Shown piece after piece: positions 18,540-28,464 of a stretch of 64,000 bases of DNA; position 1 is the first letter of the stretch; every line of letters starts with the position of its first letter. The notes below the pieces were generated by a model. It did not search any database and was not told the DNA's origin. It saw only the letters and a program-made list of their open reading frames with translations. The translations under genes were made by a program, and so were the position numbers. This DNA comes from Betaproteobacteria bacterium (GTDB lineage Bacteria; Pseudomonadota; Gammaproteobacteria; Burkholderiales; Ga0077523), in the NCBI GenBank assembly GCA_025350245.1, contig JANXYG010000039.1:1-64000 (forward strand). Reading direction: 5' to 3'.

Positions 18540-19523
18540 ATGACCCCGACGACGACCTTACCACTGCCCGTCTCCGCCACCGTGATGGCGCCAGGGGCCG
18601 GCATGCCGGCCGCCAGCCGCGCAAGCCTGGACGGCCTCACGCTGATCCGGATCGATGGTTCCGACGCCCCGGCGTTCCTGCAGGGCCAGTTCACCAATGA
18701 TGTCGACGCTTTGGCGCCCGCGCGGTGGCATTGGACCGGCTACTGCTCCGCCAGAGGCCGCCTCCTCGCGATCGGCCGACTGTTGCGGAACGGTCCGGTG
18801 TTTCATCTCGAGGTGCCGGTCGAGTTGTGCGACGATCTGTCGACACGGTTGCGTCGCTTCGTCATGCGATCCAAGGTCGCCTTGTCGCCTTTGACGCCGG
18901 GCTGGCGGGCCGTGGCGCTTACGGGGCCAGGCGCCATCGCGGCAGCGGCGCAGGAACTCGGCGCGACCTTTGCCGGTGATCAAGGCGTACTCGCGCTGCC
19001 GGCCGCGGTCATGCTGGCCGTCGGCGCCGGCCGAGCCCACCTGTATTTCGACGCCGACGCGATGCCCCGCCTGGCAACCGTGACCGGCGCATTGGCGGAC
19101 GATGCCTCCACGGCCGATTGGCGAACAACCGACCTGCGCGCCGGCGTGCCCTGGATCATGGCCGCGACCCAGGACGCCTTCGTGCCGCAGATGGTCGACC
19201 TCGATGTCATCGGCGGCGTGAGCTTCGCCAAGGGGTGCTACCCCGGCCAGGAGATCGTCGCCCGCTCGCGCTACCTCGGGGAGGTGAAGCGGCGTCTGCA
19301 TTTCTGCCGAACCGACACGATCGCCGCCGCCGGTGCCGCGATCGACGCTGGCGGGCAGACGGTCGGGAAGGTCCTGGCGTCGGTGCCATCCGATGCGGGT
19401 GGTTACGACGTGCTCGCCGTCATCGATGGCGAGGCCGCCAAAGGCGCCGACCTTCTGATCGCCGACACCGGCCCCCCGGTGTACGGGGTGCGTCGCGCCA
19501 GACCACCGGTTGCCAATGGCTGA
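18540..19523 (+). CDS. ygfZ: tRNA-modifying/iron-sulfur repair protein YgfZ
   Basis: YgfZ is a folate-binding protein related to the glycine-cleavage T-protein and supports iron-sulfur enzymes such as MiaB. The 327-residue protein has the family motif KGCYPGQE (residues 231-238) with its essential cysteine. It also has the N-terminal segment DAPAFLQGQFTNDV. The start is uncertain among ATG 18522, 18531 and 18540. A TATACT-like element at about 18508-18513 could be its -10 box. Confidence 0.92.
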   Translation: MTPTTTLPLPVSATVMAPGAGMPAASRASLDGLTLIRIDGSDAPAFLQGQFTNDVDALAPARWHWTGYCSARGRLLAIGRLLRNGPVFHLEVPVELCDDLSTRLRRFVMRSKVALSPLTPGWRAVALTGPGAIAAAAQELGATFAGDQGVLALPAAVMLAVGAGRAHLYFDADAMPRLATVTGALADDASTADWRTTDLRAGVPWIMAATQDAFVPQMVDLDVIGGVSFAKGCYPGQEIVARSRYLGEVKRRLHFCRTDTIAAAGAAIDAGGQTVGKVLASVPSDAGGYDVLAVIDGEAAKGADLLIADTGPPVYGVRRARPPVANG

Positions 19524-19842
19524 AGCCGTCCGACCAGCGCCCGCCGAGGAAGATGGGGGCTACGGGTCGCTACTGCACTACTACGTCTACTACCGGGTCG
19601 ATCCGGCGCACAGTGAGTTCGCCGCGGAGGTCGTGCAGTCGTTTCAGGAAGATATCTTCCGTCGTACGCGCGTCCGCGGTCGGCGTCTGCACCGGCGCGA
19701 CGACCCCTTGCTGTGGATGGAGGTCTACGAAAAGGTCCCGGCAACGGTTGACCTGTCGGCCGTTCTTGCCAATCCGCCAGCTGAAGTGCTTGCCTTGCTG
19801 GCGCGCGGCGCTTCCCGCGCCACCGAATGCTTCGCCGACTGA
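19516..19842 (+). CDS. DUF4936 family protein
   Basis: The 108-residue protein matches DUF4936, a small betaproteobacterial family of unknown function. Its motif YYVYYRVDP and the segment RRDDPLLWMEVYE suggest a ferredoxin-like alpha/beta fold, as in antibiotic-biosynthesis monooxygenase relatives. It overlaps the ygfZ end by 8 bp and is likely cotranscribed. A TTG two codons upstream is an alternative start. Its stop is followed within 7 bp by REP-like repeats. Confidence 0.8.
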   Translation: MAEAVRPAPAEEDGGYGSLLHYYVYYRVDPAHSEFAAEVVQSFQEDIFRRTRVRGRRLHRRDDPLLWMEVYEKVPATVDLSAVLANPPAEVLALLARGASRATECFAD

Positions 19843-19848
19843 GAGTGA

Positions 19849-20010
19849 CCCCCACCCCCAGCCTGCGCTGCGCTGCGGCTTCCCCCTCGAGGGGGCGCAG
19901 CATCCTCGGGGAGCCCTGTGGTGCTGCTGTCACCCCCACCCCCAGCCTGCGCTGCGCTGCGGCTTCCCCCTCGAGGGGGCGCAGCATCCTCGGGGAGCCC
20001 TGTGGTGCTG
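19849..20010 (+). repeat. Tandem REP-like repeat, two 84-bp-period units
   Basis: Two nearly identical units (19849-19932 and 19933-20010) each contain CCCCCACCCCCAGCCTGCG, CTGCGGCTT, the 14-bp palindrome CCCCCTCGAGGGGG and GGAGCCCTGTGGTGCTG. They fill the gap between DUF4936 and the NRDE gene. In the transcript each would form a strong hairpin. The orientation relative to the preceding gene matches the copies at 1670-1812 and 23957-24029. Confidence 0.9.
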
Positions 20011-20017
20011 CGGTCCC

Positions 20018-20806
20018 ATGTGTCTGATCGTGCTCGCGCTCGGCGTGCATCCGCAGTTTCCCATGGTGCTTGCCGCCAACCGCGACGAATTCTTCGCCAG
20101 GCCGACCGCCCCGGCCGCCACCTGGACCGACCTGCCGCAGATCACCGGCGGACGTGATCTCGAGAAAGGCGGTGCCTGGCTGGCAACGTCGGCGCGTGGC
20201 GCATTCGCGGCGGTGACCAATTTTCGCGACCCGGCGCAACGCCACCCGAAGCCGCGCTCGCGCGGCGCGTTGGTCGCTGACTTCCTGACCGGCGCCGTCT
20301 CCGCGATGAGCTACGTCCAAGGCGCGGTCGAACAGGGTGATCGCTACGACGGCTTCAACCTGATCGCCGGGGACGACTCGGGCGTCTGGTACGGATCGAA
20401 TCGAGGTGGTGGCCTGAGCCGGCTTCGGTCCGGAATCCACGGCCTGAGCAATCACCTGCTCGGCACCGCGTGGCCCAAGGTCAGGCGCGCCACCGCGGCC
20501 GTGGCGGCGGCCCTCGCGCTGCCCGACGACGCCATCGAGACGGCAATGCTGCATGCGCTGGCCGACGATGCCGCTGCCAGCGATGCCGAGCTGCCGGATA
20601 CCGGTGTGGGGCTGGAATGGGAGCGTCGCCTGGCGCCCGCGTTCATCCGTGGCACGGCCTACGGCACCCGCTGCTCCACGCTGGTGATCGCCGATGCCGA
20701 CGGTCGCGGTACCCTCACCGAACGCACCTTCGGTATCGACGGACACGTTGTCGCGACGTTACGCATCCCCATTTCGATGCGGGTCGATGTCGGCAGCCAG
20801 CTTTAG
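20018..20806 (+). CDS. NRDE (TANGO2-like) family protein
   Basis: The 262-residue protein starts MCLIVLAL with the conserved Cys2 and has the eponymous NRDEFFARP motif at residues 25-33. These proteins fold like Ntn hydrolases. Eukaryotic TANGO2 is implicated in heme or lipid handling, while the bacterial role is unknown. The start codon follows the tandem repeat by 7 bp, so the leader is repeat-derived and has no evident ribosome-binding site. The 3' end overlaps the convergent GNAT gene by 48 bp. Confidence 0.88.
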   Translation: MCLIVLALGVHPQFPMVLAANRDEFFARPTAPAATWTDLPQITGGRDLEKGGAWLATSARGAFAAVTNFRDPAQRHPKPRSRGALVADFLTGAVSAMSYVQGAVEQGDRYDGFNLIAGDDSGVWYGSNRGGGLSRLRSGIHGLSNHLLGTAWPKVRRATAAVAAALALPDDAIETAMLHALADDAAASDAELPDTGVGLEWERRLAPAFIRGTAYGTRCSTLVIADADGRGTLTERTFGIDGHVVATLRIPISMRVDVGSQL

Positions 20807-21229
20807 CCGCATGGCCTTGTGCTCGATGCCGGCATCGTCGAACACCTCACCCTCCGCGACGAATCCGAACCGGCGGTAGAAGCCGAGTGCCCGGACCTGC
20901 GCGTTGAGCTTCACCTCGGGCAAACCGGCGCGCCGCGCCGCATCCAGCAGGTGTTGCAGCAGCGCACCACCGACGCCGCGCCCGCGCCATGGCGCCAGCA
21001 CCGCCACCCGCCCGATGTGTCCGTCCGGCAGCAGACGGGCGGTACCGATGGCGGCACCATCGGGCGCGACCGCCAGCGCGTGCCGCGACACGGCATCGAA
21101 TTGGTCCCATTCGAGCGCTTCCGGCACCGCCTGTTCGACGACGAATACGGCGCGTCGCACCGCCTCGAGCAGGTCACGGTCGGCCGCCCAATCAGCGCTG
21201 CGGATCTCGAATGCGGATGCGTCTTTCAT
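20759..21229 (-). CDS. GNAT family N-acetyltransferase
   Basis: The 156-residue protein has the acetyl-CoA-binding motif IGRVAVLAPWRGRGVGGALLQ (about residues 72-92), the segment LNAQVRALGFYRRFGFVAEG, and FDDAGIEHKAMRL at the end. This pattern is that of the YjcF/ElaA-like subgroup. The substrate is unknown. Its tail overlaps the NRDE gene on the opposite strand by 48 bp. It is divergent from the aldolase-mtnA operon. Confidence 0.88.
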   Translation of the reverse strand: MKDASAFEIRSADWAADRDLLEAVRRAVFVVEQAVPEALEWDQFDAVSRHALAVAPDGAAIGTARLLPDGHIGRVAVLAPWRGRGVGGALLQHLLDAARRAGLPEVKLNAQVRALGFYRRFGFVAEGEVFDDAGIEHKAMRLKLAADIDPHRNGDA

Positions 21230-21242
21230 GGCAGCGCGCCAG

Positions 21243-21248
21243 TATACT
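21243..21248 (+). promoter_or_regulatory. Possible -10 box for the aldolase-mtnA operon
   Basis: TATACT in the short gap between the divergent GNAT and aldolase genes fits a sigma-70 -10 element. The matching -35 is weak, so this is a tentative call. Confidence 0.35.
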
Positions 21249-21281
21249 CAGCACCGATTTCCGCCACGCTCCGATGCCACG

Positions 21282-22829
21282 ATGCCGAACCGCTGGAACC
21301 CCGCCCTCGCGGCAGGCCTTGACTCGGCGCTCGAGCTGCGCGCCTACAGCTCGCGCCTGCTCGGTGCCGATCCGGCGCTGGTGCTGCATGGCGGTGGCAA
21401 CACATCGGTCAAGGGAACCTGGGCCCGGGCCGACGGTTCGACGATTCCGTGTCTGCATGTGAAGGGCAGTGGCGCCAACCTTGCACAGGTCGTCGCGACC
21501 GACTTCACCCCCCTCGCTCTCGAGCCCGCACGGGCCCTGCTCGACGGGCCGAGCCTCGCCGACGACGCCTTCATCGCCGCCCTCGCGCCACTGGTGCTGC
21601 GAGCGGACGCACCGCGACCGTCGATCGAGACGCTGTTGCATGCCGCGCTGCCGGCCAGTCATGTCGAGCACACCCATTCCGACAACGTGCTCGCTCTGGT
21701 CGATACCGACGCCGGCAGCGCCATTGCCCGCGTCGTATTCGGTGACCTCGCCCCGGTCGTGCCGTTTCGGCACTCCGGTTTCGACCTGGCACGGGCCTGC
21801 GCGGATGTGTTCGCGCGCGACGCCACCGACCGTACCATCGGGCTGATCCTCGCGTTCCATGGCGTTGTCGCATTCGGCAACGACGCGAAGGTTTCCTACG
21901 ACAACATGCTGCTGCTGGCGCAACTCGCGGAAGACTATCTGCGAGGCAAGAGCGCCTGGGACTTGACGCGCGCCGCCGCCGTGGTGCTGGATGCAACCGA
22001 CGCGCTGGCATTGGCGCGACTGCGGCGAAGCCTCTCGGCGATCGCCGGGTTTCCACTGGTCCTGGCACGTGACGACGATCCCGAAGTCATGGGCTTCGTC
22101 GGCCGTGACGATCTGCCCGACATCGCGCTACAAGGACCACCCACCCCCCAGCATTCGATCTTCACCAAGCGCGTGCCGATGATCGGGCTCGATGCGGACG
22201 GCTACGCACAAGCCTATCGCGCCTACCTGCGGACCGCGGCACCACCGGGCACCGAACCACATCGGTTGCCTGACCCGGCGCCGCGCGTTGTCCTCGATCG
22301 CCGCCTGGGTCTGGTCGGGGCCGGCATCGACGCACGGCATGCCGCCATCACGGTCGAGGTCTACCGCCACGACATCGACATCATCTCCCGCGCCAGCGCC
22401 CACGATCGCTACCGGGCGCTGCCGCCCGGGCAGGTGCTGGCCGGCGAGATTCACTATGGCGGATTCGAGCGGCGTCTCCGGTCGGCCGCCGCCACGCACG
22501 CGCCGCTGCTGGGCGCCATCGTGCTGGTGGTCGATGGCGGCGCACAAGCTGCTGCCTGCGCGACCGCGTTGCGGGACGCCGGCGCAGACGTGTTCGTGCA
22601 GCCACCCGGCGATGACCTCGCCGCTGCCGCGATCGACCTTGCCCTCGCGCACGGCGGCCTGGACCTGATCGCGGGCGCAGAACCCGGGACGATCGTGCCC
22701 GACATCATTGCCGCGTTGTTCGAGCAATCGCCCTTCAGGCCGGCGCCGGGCGCCACCCGGCTGCCGAGCCATGACCATGTGATCGGCGGCCGCTCGGTCG
22801 CGCTCCTCGTTCCCGGGCGATCCGCATGA
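21282..22829 (+). CDS. Class II aldolase, probably acting on a methylthiopentose phosphate
   Basis: The 515-residue protein has a class II (zinc) aldolase domain with the phosphate loop LHGGGNTSVK, the metal ligands HTH in HVEHTHSDN and the third histidine in ILAFHGVVAFG. It resembles the aldolase half of bifunctional RhaD-type aldolase/dehydrogenases, but the C-terminal extension (about residues 300-515) lacks an obvious NAD-binding motif. It overlaps mtnA by ATGA. Because MtnA makes methylthioribulose 1-phosphate, cleavage of that product to dihydroxyacetone phosphate and methylthioacetaldehyde is plausible. The fold is clear; the substrate is inferred from context. Confidence 0.8.
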   Translation: MPNRWNPALAAGLDSALELRAYSSRLLGADPALVLHGGGNTSVKGTWARADGSTIPCLHVKGSGANLAQVVATDFTPLALEPARALLDGPSLADDAFIAALAPLVLRADAPRPSIETLLHAALPASHVEHTHSDNVLALVDTDAGSAIARVVFGDLAPVVPFRHSGFDLARACADVFARDATDRTIGLILAFHGVVAFGNDAKVSYDNMLLLAQLAEDYLRGKSAWDLTRAAAVVLDATDALALARLRRSLSAIAGFPLVLARDDDPEVMGFVGRDDLPDIALQGPPTPQHSIFTKRVPMIGLDADGYAQAYRAYLRTAAPPGTEPHRLPDPAPRVVLDRRLGLVGAGIDARHAAITVEVYRHDIDIISRASAHDRYRALPPGQVLAGEIHYGGFERRLRSAAATHAPLLGAIVLVVDGGAQAAACATALRDAGADVFVQPPGDDLAAAAIDLALAHGGLDLIAGAEPGTIVPDIIAALFEQSPFRPAPGATRLPSHDHVIGGRSVALLVPGRSA

Positions 22830-23884
22830 CCATCGAATCTCTGCGCTGGGCCGATTCGCACCTCGATATTCTCGACCAGCGCTCGCTGCCGATGCGCGTG
22901 GAATATCTCTCTTGCACGACCGCCGTAGAGGTGGCGCATGCGATCCGGACGCTGGCCGTGAGGGGGGCGCCCGCCATCGGTTGCACCGCGGCCTACGGTA
23001 TCGCGCTCGCCGCGATCGGCGCGCGGCATGAGCAGCCACCCGCCCTGCGTGCCGCGCTGGCAGCGGCCGATGCCGTGCTCGCCGCGAGTCGGCCAACCGC
23101 CGTGAATCTGTTCTGGGCGCTGGCGCGCATGCGAGCCATCTGGAGCACGGCCGACACCGCGCCACTGATGGTCGATCGATTGATCCGGGAGGCGGTCGAC
23201 ATCCATCGCGACGACATCGCCGTGAACCAGCGGCTCGGGGCTTTCGGCGCCACGCTGGTGCCCGACGACGCCAACGTGCTGACCCACTGCAACACCGGCG
23301 CCCTGGCCACCGCCGGCCATGGCACCGCGCTGGGCGTGGTCCGCTCCGCCATCGAGGCCGGCAAGCGCGTGCACGTCTTTGCCGACGAGACCCGGCCGGT
23401 GCTGCAAGGCGCGCGACTCACCGCGTGGGAACTACAGCACGATGGCATCCCGGTGACTTTGCTGCCCGACGGCGCCGCCGGCCAGTTGCTTGCCAGCGGT
23501 CGCATCGATCTGGTGATCGTCGGCGCCGACCGGGTCGCGGCCAACGGCGACGTCGCCAACAAGATCGGCACCTACATGGTGGCGGTTCTTGCCGCACGTC
23601 ACGGCGTGCCATTCCATGTGGCCTGCCCGCTCTCGACCCTGGATCTGGCCATCGACAGCGGTCGCGAGATTCCCATCGAGCAGCGCCCCGCCGCCGAAGT
23701 CACCGGTTTCGGCACGGAACGCTGGGCACCGGAAGGCATCGACGTCTTCAATCCTGCGTTCGACGTCACCCCGGCGGAACTCGTCACCAGCCTGATCACC
23801 GAGGTCGGCGTGATCCTGAAGCCCGACCGCGAAAAACTGCTCGCCCTGGCCCGTACCGGCGCCCTGCTTCGGGAGACGGGCTAG
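22826..23884 (+). CDS. mtnA: S-methyl-5-thioribose-1-phosphate isomerase
   Basis: MtnA converts methylthioribose 1-phosphate to methylthioribulose 1-phosphate in methylthioadenosine salvage. The 352-residue protein has the substrate-binding RGAPAIGCTAAYG, the catalytic cysteine in THCNTGALATAG and the aspartate motif GADRVAANGDVANKIGTY. It is related to eIF2B subunits, but these motifs support true MtnA. No mtnB, mtnC or mtnD is next to it. The only partner is the upstream aldolase. Confidence 0.93.
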   Translation: MTIESLRWADSHLDILDQRSLPMRVEYLSCTTAVEVAHAIRTLAVRGAPAIGCTAAYGIALAAIGARHEQPPALRAALAAADAVLAASRPTAVNLFWALARMRAIWSTADTAPLMVDRLIREAVDIHRDDIAVNQRLGAFGATLVPDDANVLTHCNTGALATAGHGTALGVVRSAIEAGKRVHVFADETRPVLQGARLTAWELQHDGIPVTLLPDGAAGQLLASGRIDLVIVGADRVAANGDVANKIGTYMVAVLAARHGVPFHVACPLSTLDLAIDSGREIPIEQRPAAEVTGFGTERWAPEGIDVFNPAFDVTPAELVTSLITEVGVILKPDREKLLALARTGALLRETG

Positions 23885-23956
23885 CGCTCGCCAGGGGTGG
23901 CGACCGCGGGAAGCCTGGGGGCGGAACGAAGGGCGCAGCTCCAGCGGAGGGGCCCC

Positions 23957-24029
23957 GCCCACAGGGCTCCCCGAGGACGGGGCGCCCCCTTCGAGGGGGA
24001 AGCCGGAGCGCAGCGCAGGCTGGGGGGGC
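23957..24029 (-). repeat. REP-like GC-rich hairpin repeat, one unit
   Basis: This copy carries GCCCACAGGGCTCCCCGAGG, the hairpin CCCCC-TTCGA-GGGGG and GGAGCGCAGCGCAGGCTGG. It ends exactly at the stop codon of the minus-strand SDR gene (24030). In the direction of that gene it has the same orientation as the other copies. Confidence 0.85.
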
Positions 24030-24770
24030 CTAGATCGTGGCGCCGCCGCTGACCTCGATCACGGCACCGTTGATGTAGCTCGCCTCGTCCGACGCGAGGA
24101 AGGCGTACACGTTGGCGATGTCCTCGGGTTTGCCAAGACGCCCGAGCGGCACACGGGATCGCATCGTTTCCAGCACTTTCTCCGGGATCGATTCGATGAT
24201 CGTCGTTTCGACGAATCCGGGGCAAACCGCGTTGGCGCGGATACCTTTCGGCCCCAGCTCCCGCGCCCAGGTCTTGACCATGCCGATCACGCCGAACTTG
24301 CTCGCGGCGTAGTTGGTCTGGCCGAAATTGCCGAAGATACCGACGATCGACGACGCGTTCAGGATCACGCCACTACCCTGGGCGATCATGGTGTCGACCA
24401 CCGCCCGCGTGCAGTTGTAGGTGCCCTTGAGGTTGACCTCGATCACCTTGTCGAAGGCCGCGTCCGACATCTTCTTCAACTGGGCATCGATGATGATGCC
24501 GGCGTTGTTGACCAGCACATCGATGCGCCCGAACGTGGCCGTCACCGCCGCCACCATGGCGTCGACGGTGGTGCGCCTGGTGACATCGACGATGAAGCCT
24601 GCCGCGGTGCCACCGGCGCGGCGCACGGCGTCGACGGTCGCGTCGATCGACGCCTGATCGAGATCGCACACCACGACGATGGCACCCTCCCGCGCGAACT
24701 TGATCGCGGTTGCATGACCGATGCCCCGGCCGCCGCCGGTGATGATCGAAACCCTGCCCTTCAGACGCAT
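24030..24770 (-). CDS. Short-chain dehydrogenase (FabG-like)
   Basis: The 246-residue SDR has the NAD(P) motif TGGGRGIG (residues 11-18), NNAG, and the catalytic Ser/Tyr/Lys with YAASK. The C-terminus ending in [12 protein letters not shown] is typical of the FabG-like group. An aspartate after the second strand (VVVCDLDQA) suggests NAD rather than NADP preference. The substrate is not known. No fatty-acid genes are nearby. Confidence 0.9.
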   Translation of the reverse strand: MRLKGRVSIITGGGRGIGHATAIKFAREGAIVVVCDLDQASIDATVDAVRRAGGTAAGFIVDVTRRTTVDAMVAAVTATFGRIDVLVNNAGIIIDAQLKKMSDAAFDKVIEVNLKGTYNCTRAVVDTMIAQGSGVILNASSIVGIFGNFGQTNYAASKFGVIGMVKTWARELGPKGIRANAVCPGFVETTIIESIPEKVLETMRSRVPLGRLGKPEDIANVYAFLASDEASYINGAVIEVSGGATI

Positions 24771-24803
24771 CGTTGACCCTCGTGAAAGCAATGCAAGAAA
24801 AGT

Positions 24804-26174
<1,371 letters not shown>

Positions 26175-26966
26175 TCAGCTCGGCCCCGGCGCCAGCCCCG
26201 CGTACGCGATCCCGCCATCCACCGCTATCGTGTCGCCCACCACGTAGTCACCCGCGCGTGATGCCAGGTAGATCGCCGCGCCGGCCATGTCTTCATCGCG
26301 GCCGATACGGCCCATCGGGGTGCGCGCGGCCACTACGTCTGCGTGGTCGCGGGCCGCGCGGTTCATCTCCGATGCGAATGGTCCTGGCGCGATGCCGGTG
26401 ACCACGATGCGATCGGTGACGAGTGTCGCGGCCATGCGGCGCGTGAGGTAGATCAGGGCGGCCTTGGACGCGTGGTACGAGTACGTCTCGAGCGGATTGA
26501 GGCGGATGCCGTCGATGGACGCGATGTTGATCACCTTGGCCGGCCGCTCGTCGCTGGCGCCGGCCTTGAGCAAACCGTGCAGCGCCTGGGTGAGGAAGAA
26601 CGGTGACTTGACGTTGAGGTTCATCACCTTGTCCCAGCCGCTTTCGGGGAACTCATCGAAGTCCGCCGACCACGCCGCACCGGCATTGTTCACCAGAATA
26701 TCCAGCCGCGGCTCGCGCCGGCCGATCTCCTCCGCGAGCGCGCGACAGCCGGCCACCGTCGAGATGTCCTGCGGCAGCGAGATGCAGGTGCCGCCCTTGG
26801 CCGAAAGATCCCTGGCGGTGGCATCGCACGCCTGCGCCTTGCGCGCCGAGATGTAGACCTTGGCACCGAACTCGAGAAAACCCGCGGCGATCATGCGGCC
26901 GATGCCGCGCGAGCCGCCGGTGACGAGCGCCACGCGGCCTTCGAGAGAAAAGAGTGATTTCATCAT
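26175..26966 (-). CDS. Short-chain dehydrogenase (RhlG-like)
   Basis: The 263-residue SDR has TGGSRGIG (residues 17-24), NNAGAAW and the catalytic YSYHASKAAL. The ISARK after the second strand favours NADP(H). The overall pattern, including DEFPESGWDKVMNLNVKSPFFL, is like RhlG/gluconate-5-dehydrogenase-type SDRs annotated as 3-oxoacyl-ACP reductases. The natural substrate is not evident. Confidence 0.88.
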   Translation of the reverse strand: MMKSLFSLEGRVALVTGGSRGIGRMIAAGFLEFGAKVYISARKAQACDATARDLSAKGGTCISLPQDISTVAGCRALAEEIGRREPRLDILVNNAGAAWSADFDEFPESGWDKVMNLNVKSPFFLTQALHGLLKAGASDERPAKVINIASIDGIRLNPLETYSYHASKAALIYLTRRMAATLVTDRIVVTGIAPGPFASEMNRAARDHADVVAARTPMGRIGRDEDMAGAAIYLASRAGDYVVGDTIAVDGGIAYAGLAPGPS

Positions 26967-27124
26967 GTGGGTGAGGCTACCTCAATTGCGGCGAGAACGT
27001 GTTCGTGCAACCTCTCGCCCCGCATTTGCCGCCAGGCTGGCGGGGGTGTCGTTCTGCTTCATTGCCGGCGCAATGTGTTCATGCAAGACGACACCACACC
27101 CGCGGATGGGGACCCCGTCGACTG

Positions 27125-27170
27125 TTTGACTACGTACGTCGCCTGTACTAACGTAACTGCGTACAAGTCC
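27125..27170 (+). promoter_or_regulatory. Likely operator of the DUF1778/GNAT toxin-antitoxin operon
   Basis: The short leader holds a dense run of related half-sites: TACGTACGT, TACTAACGTAAC and TGCGTACA. Such repeats before antitoxin genes are usually where the complex binds to repress itself. The exact operator cannot be fixed by eye. Confidence 0.45.
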
Positions 27171-27180
27171 GGAATTCACC

Positions 27181-27456
27181 ATGACCACCGCCGCCCGTAG
27201 TGCCAGACTCGGCCTGCGCACCACCCCTCAGCAGGAAGCCGTGTTGCGGCGAGCCGCCGAGGTGTCACAAAAGTCCATGACCGACTTCATCCTCGACAGC
27301 GCCTGCCAGGCCGCGGAACAAACGCTGCTGGACCAGCGATTGTTCATGCTGACAGGCGCGCAGGCGTCGGCGCTGCTTGATCTCCTCGATCGCCCGGCGC
27401 AGCAGAACGTCGGACTCAAGGATCTGTTCTCGCGTCGCGCTCCCTGGAGCAAGTGA
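27181..27456 (+). CDS. DUF1778 antitoxin (TacA-like)
   Basis: The 91-residue protein has an N-terminal ribbon-helix-helix DNA-binding region (RLGLRTTPQQEAVLRRAAEV, SQKSMTDFILDSAC). A C-terminal helix (LLDLLDRPAQQNVGLKDLF) is of the type that wraps around the GNAT toxin. DUF1778 proteins are antitoxins of the TacAT/AtaRT class. Its stop overlaps the toxin start by GTGA. Confidence 0.92.
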   Translation: MTTAARSARLGLRTTPQQEAVLRRAAEVSQKSMTDFILDSACQAAEQTLLDQRLFMLTGAQASALLDLLDRPAQQNVGLKDLFSRRAPWSK

Positions 27457-27947
27457 GGACGAGTGCGCCGCAGGCGCTCGTGGCCGGACACCGGTTGGAA
27501 GGATTCGACTGCGGCAAGCCCGCGCTGAACGACTGGTTGGTTCGTCATGCACGGCAGTCTCAGGCCAGTGGCTCCGCCAAGACCTATGTGGTGGTCGATG
27601 CCGATCGAGTCATGGGGTACTTCAGCCTGACCGTCGGGCAGGCCGATGCTGTCGAGGTTTCCGAACGCAGCCGCAAGGGCATGGGCAGCTACCCGATACC
27701 GGTGGTGATCCTGGCCAGGCTGGCGGTTTCTCTGCCCGACCAGGGCAAGGGTATCGGTGTCGGCATGATGCAAGACGCGATTCGGCGAACGATGGCGGTT
27801 GCGGAGCAAGCGGGTGTCCGAGCCCTGCTGACGCACCCGATCGACGACGCGGCATCGCGCTTCTATCGGCGGTTCGGTTTCGAGCCCTCGCCGATTCGCG
27901 AGCAACAGTTGTTGCTACTGCTCAAAGACGCGCGCCGGTTGGTGTAG
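27453..27947 (+). CDS. GNAT toxin (TacT-like)
   Basis: The 164-residue acetyltransferase belongs to the toxins that acetylate the amino group of charged tRNAs and stop translation. It shows FDCGKPALNDWL near the N-terminus, the acetyl-CoA loop LPDQGKGIGVGMMQDA and the end FYRRFGFEPSP, all typical of the family. The start is GTG 27453 in a GTGA overlap with the antitoxin. Which tRNA it would modify cannot be told. Confidence 0.92.
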   Translation: MRTSAPQALVAGHRLEGFDCGKPALNDWLVRHARQSQASGSAKTYVVVDADRVMGYFSLTVGQADAVEVSERSRKGMGSYPIPVVILARLAVSLPDQGKGIGVGMMQDAIRRTMAVAEQAGVRALLTHPIDDAASRFYRRFGFEPSPIREQQLLLLLKDARRLV

Positions 27948-27985
27948 GCGAGTGCACCGCGCGTCACCGGGTACAAGTCCGCCTC

Positions 27986-28031
27986 CTGCTCCCTTCTCCC
28001 TCCGGGAGGGCTGGGGATGAGGGAAACCTGA
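27986..28031 (+). repeat. Dispersed palindromic repeat, second family
   Basis: The segment holds CTCCCTCCGGGAGGG-type dyad symmetry followed by CTGGGGATGAGGGAAACCT. The reverse complement of the same sequence recurs at 39078-39127. It is distinct from the CTCGAG-centred family. Confidence 0.75.
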
Positions 28032-28095
28032 GAGTTGTCTGTCTGCTCACACGGAGCACCGAGCACCCCATCAACCATGCCGAGGAGTTGCTGCC

Positions 28096-28464
28096 GTGGA
28101 ATCTCGCCCGCGAAAGGCCAAGCCAAAGCCCGCTGCGGCAAGCGGCACAAGCCGCAGGACACCGACGCCGGCCGCGCCATCGCAAGGCGCTCTGGCCACC
28201 GAGCACGCCAGTCGCGATGAGCTGCTCGCGGGGCTGAACCACCTGCTGAACAGCGCGGGCAATGCCAGCCTGATGACGACAGCGTTGCGTCACACGCTGT
28301 GCGATCACGCCGCCGGCAACTACCGCATCCTCACCACGATGGCCGCCGCACTCCTGGCCGCTGCGACGCAGCGCGAGCTGCCGCAACTCGGCGAGAAGCT
28401 GTACCTCGAAGTGTTCGCTCAGCCCGAGGCGAGCGCACCGCGCCGAACAGCCGCACGCCGGTGA
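28096..28464 (+). pseudogene. AAA ATPase (ExeA/TniB-like), C-terminal fragment
   Basis: Residues from about 35 onward (LLAGLNHLLNSAGNASLMTT, LCDHAAGNYRILTTMAAALL, LPQLGEKLYLEVF) look like the C-terminal part of AAA+ ATPases associated with transposition or ExeA-type proteins. The Walker motifs and N-terminal two thirds are absent. The basic first 30 residues are unlike the family. It is most likely a remnant of a mobile-element gene. Confidence 0.6.

Noticed and set aside
19849-20010. CRISPR array
   Set aside because: There are only two units of 84 bp with no unique spacers and no cas genes. They belong to the REP-like family.
26997-27090. Repeated CGTGTTCGTGCAA/TGTGTTCATGCAA sequence before the DUF1778 gene
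   Set aside because: Two imperfect copies are not enough to call an operator or repeat family, and they are too far from the gene.
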